From NCBI GenBank assembly GCA_050747865.1, contig JBOGJI010000377.1:1-6804 (forward strand): a DNA stretch of 6,804 nt, in the 5' to 3' direction. Source of the stretch: JBOGJI01 sp050747865. GTDB lineage: Bacteria > Acidobacteriota > Thermoanaerobaculia > Multivoradales > JAHEKO01. A program made the position numbers and the translations under genes. Below the pieces are notes generated by a model that worked only from the letters and a program-made list of their open reading frames with translations, made no database searches and was not told the DNA's origin. Of this stretch, positions 6,776 to 6,804 are shown piece by piece (positions within the stretch are counted from its first letter, which is position 1; each line of letters begins with the position of its first letter).

Positions 6776-6804
6776 GGCCGGGGCCCGCGTAGCGCGGCCC
6801 GGCC
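6776..6804 (+). terminator. GC-rich hairpin after the last gene, possible terminator
   Basis: GGCCGGG (6776-6782) pairs with CCCGGCC (6798-6804), and CCGCG (6785-6789) pairs with CGCGG (6793-6797), giving a 12-pair stem with a two-base bulge and a TAG loop. It lies 27 bases after the hydrolase/OsmC stop. The window ends exactly at the stem, so a following T-tract cannot be seen. Confidence 0.45.

Noticed and set aside
1..6804. Defence system, toxin-antitoxin, CRISPR, prophage or transposon content.
   Set aside because: None of the four genes belongs to such families, and no direct-repeat arrays, terminal inverted repeats, tRNA or integrase traces were seen.

Overview
This is a GC-rich, gene-dense bacterial chromosome segment with four protein-coding genes in two divergent, translationally coupled pairs. 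No RNA gene, insertion sequence, CRISPR array or phage gene is visible. The large exported Asp-box propeller protein and the hydrolase/OsmC fusion are of kinds common in high-GC environmental bacteria such as Acidobacteriota, Gemmatimonadota and related lineages. That placement is an inference from gene content and base composition, and the phylum is not proven by anything in the window.

Left half, minus strand (2027 down to 1): a quaternary-amine/osmoprotectant-type ABC importer. An ATPase of 252 residues is followed, through an ATGA stop/start overlap, by one polypeptide that joins an exported OpuC/ProX-like substrate-binding domain (N-terminal) to the membrane permease (C-terminal). The permease runs off the left edge of the window. 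Together the two genes could make a complete importer from two polypeptides. The ATPase has no C-terminal CBS domains, and the fusion has its binding domain in front of the permease, the reverse of the better-known OpuC/BusA-type fusions.

Middle: a 108-base divergent intergenic region (2028-2135) must hold both promoters. A TTGACG box and a very good Shine-Dalgarno sequence face right.

Right half, plus strand (2136 to 6748): a 1122-residue secreted protein with eleven Asp-box (BNR/VPS10-like) propeller repeats, an unusual acidic insert, a glycine-rich hinge, an Ig-like segment and a helical C-terminus. It overlaps a 415-residue two-domain enzyme, an alpha/beta hydrolase fused to an OsmC peroxiredoxin-like domain. 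All key residues of both enzymes are present. The overlap predicts co-translation of an exported protein with a probably cytoplasmic redox/ester-processing protein, and no known pathway explains this pairing. A GC-rich hairpin after the last gene may be the terminator.

The families are all known. The parts worth a second look are the domain order of the transporter fusion, the acidic insert and cysteines of the propeller, and the coupling of the propeller to the hydrolase/OsmC gene. I see no convincing evidence of a wholly new system.
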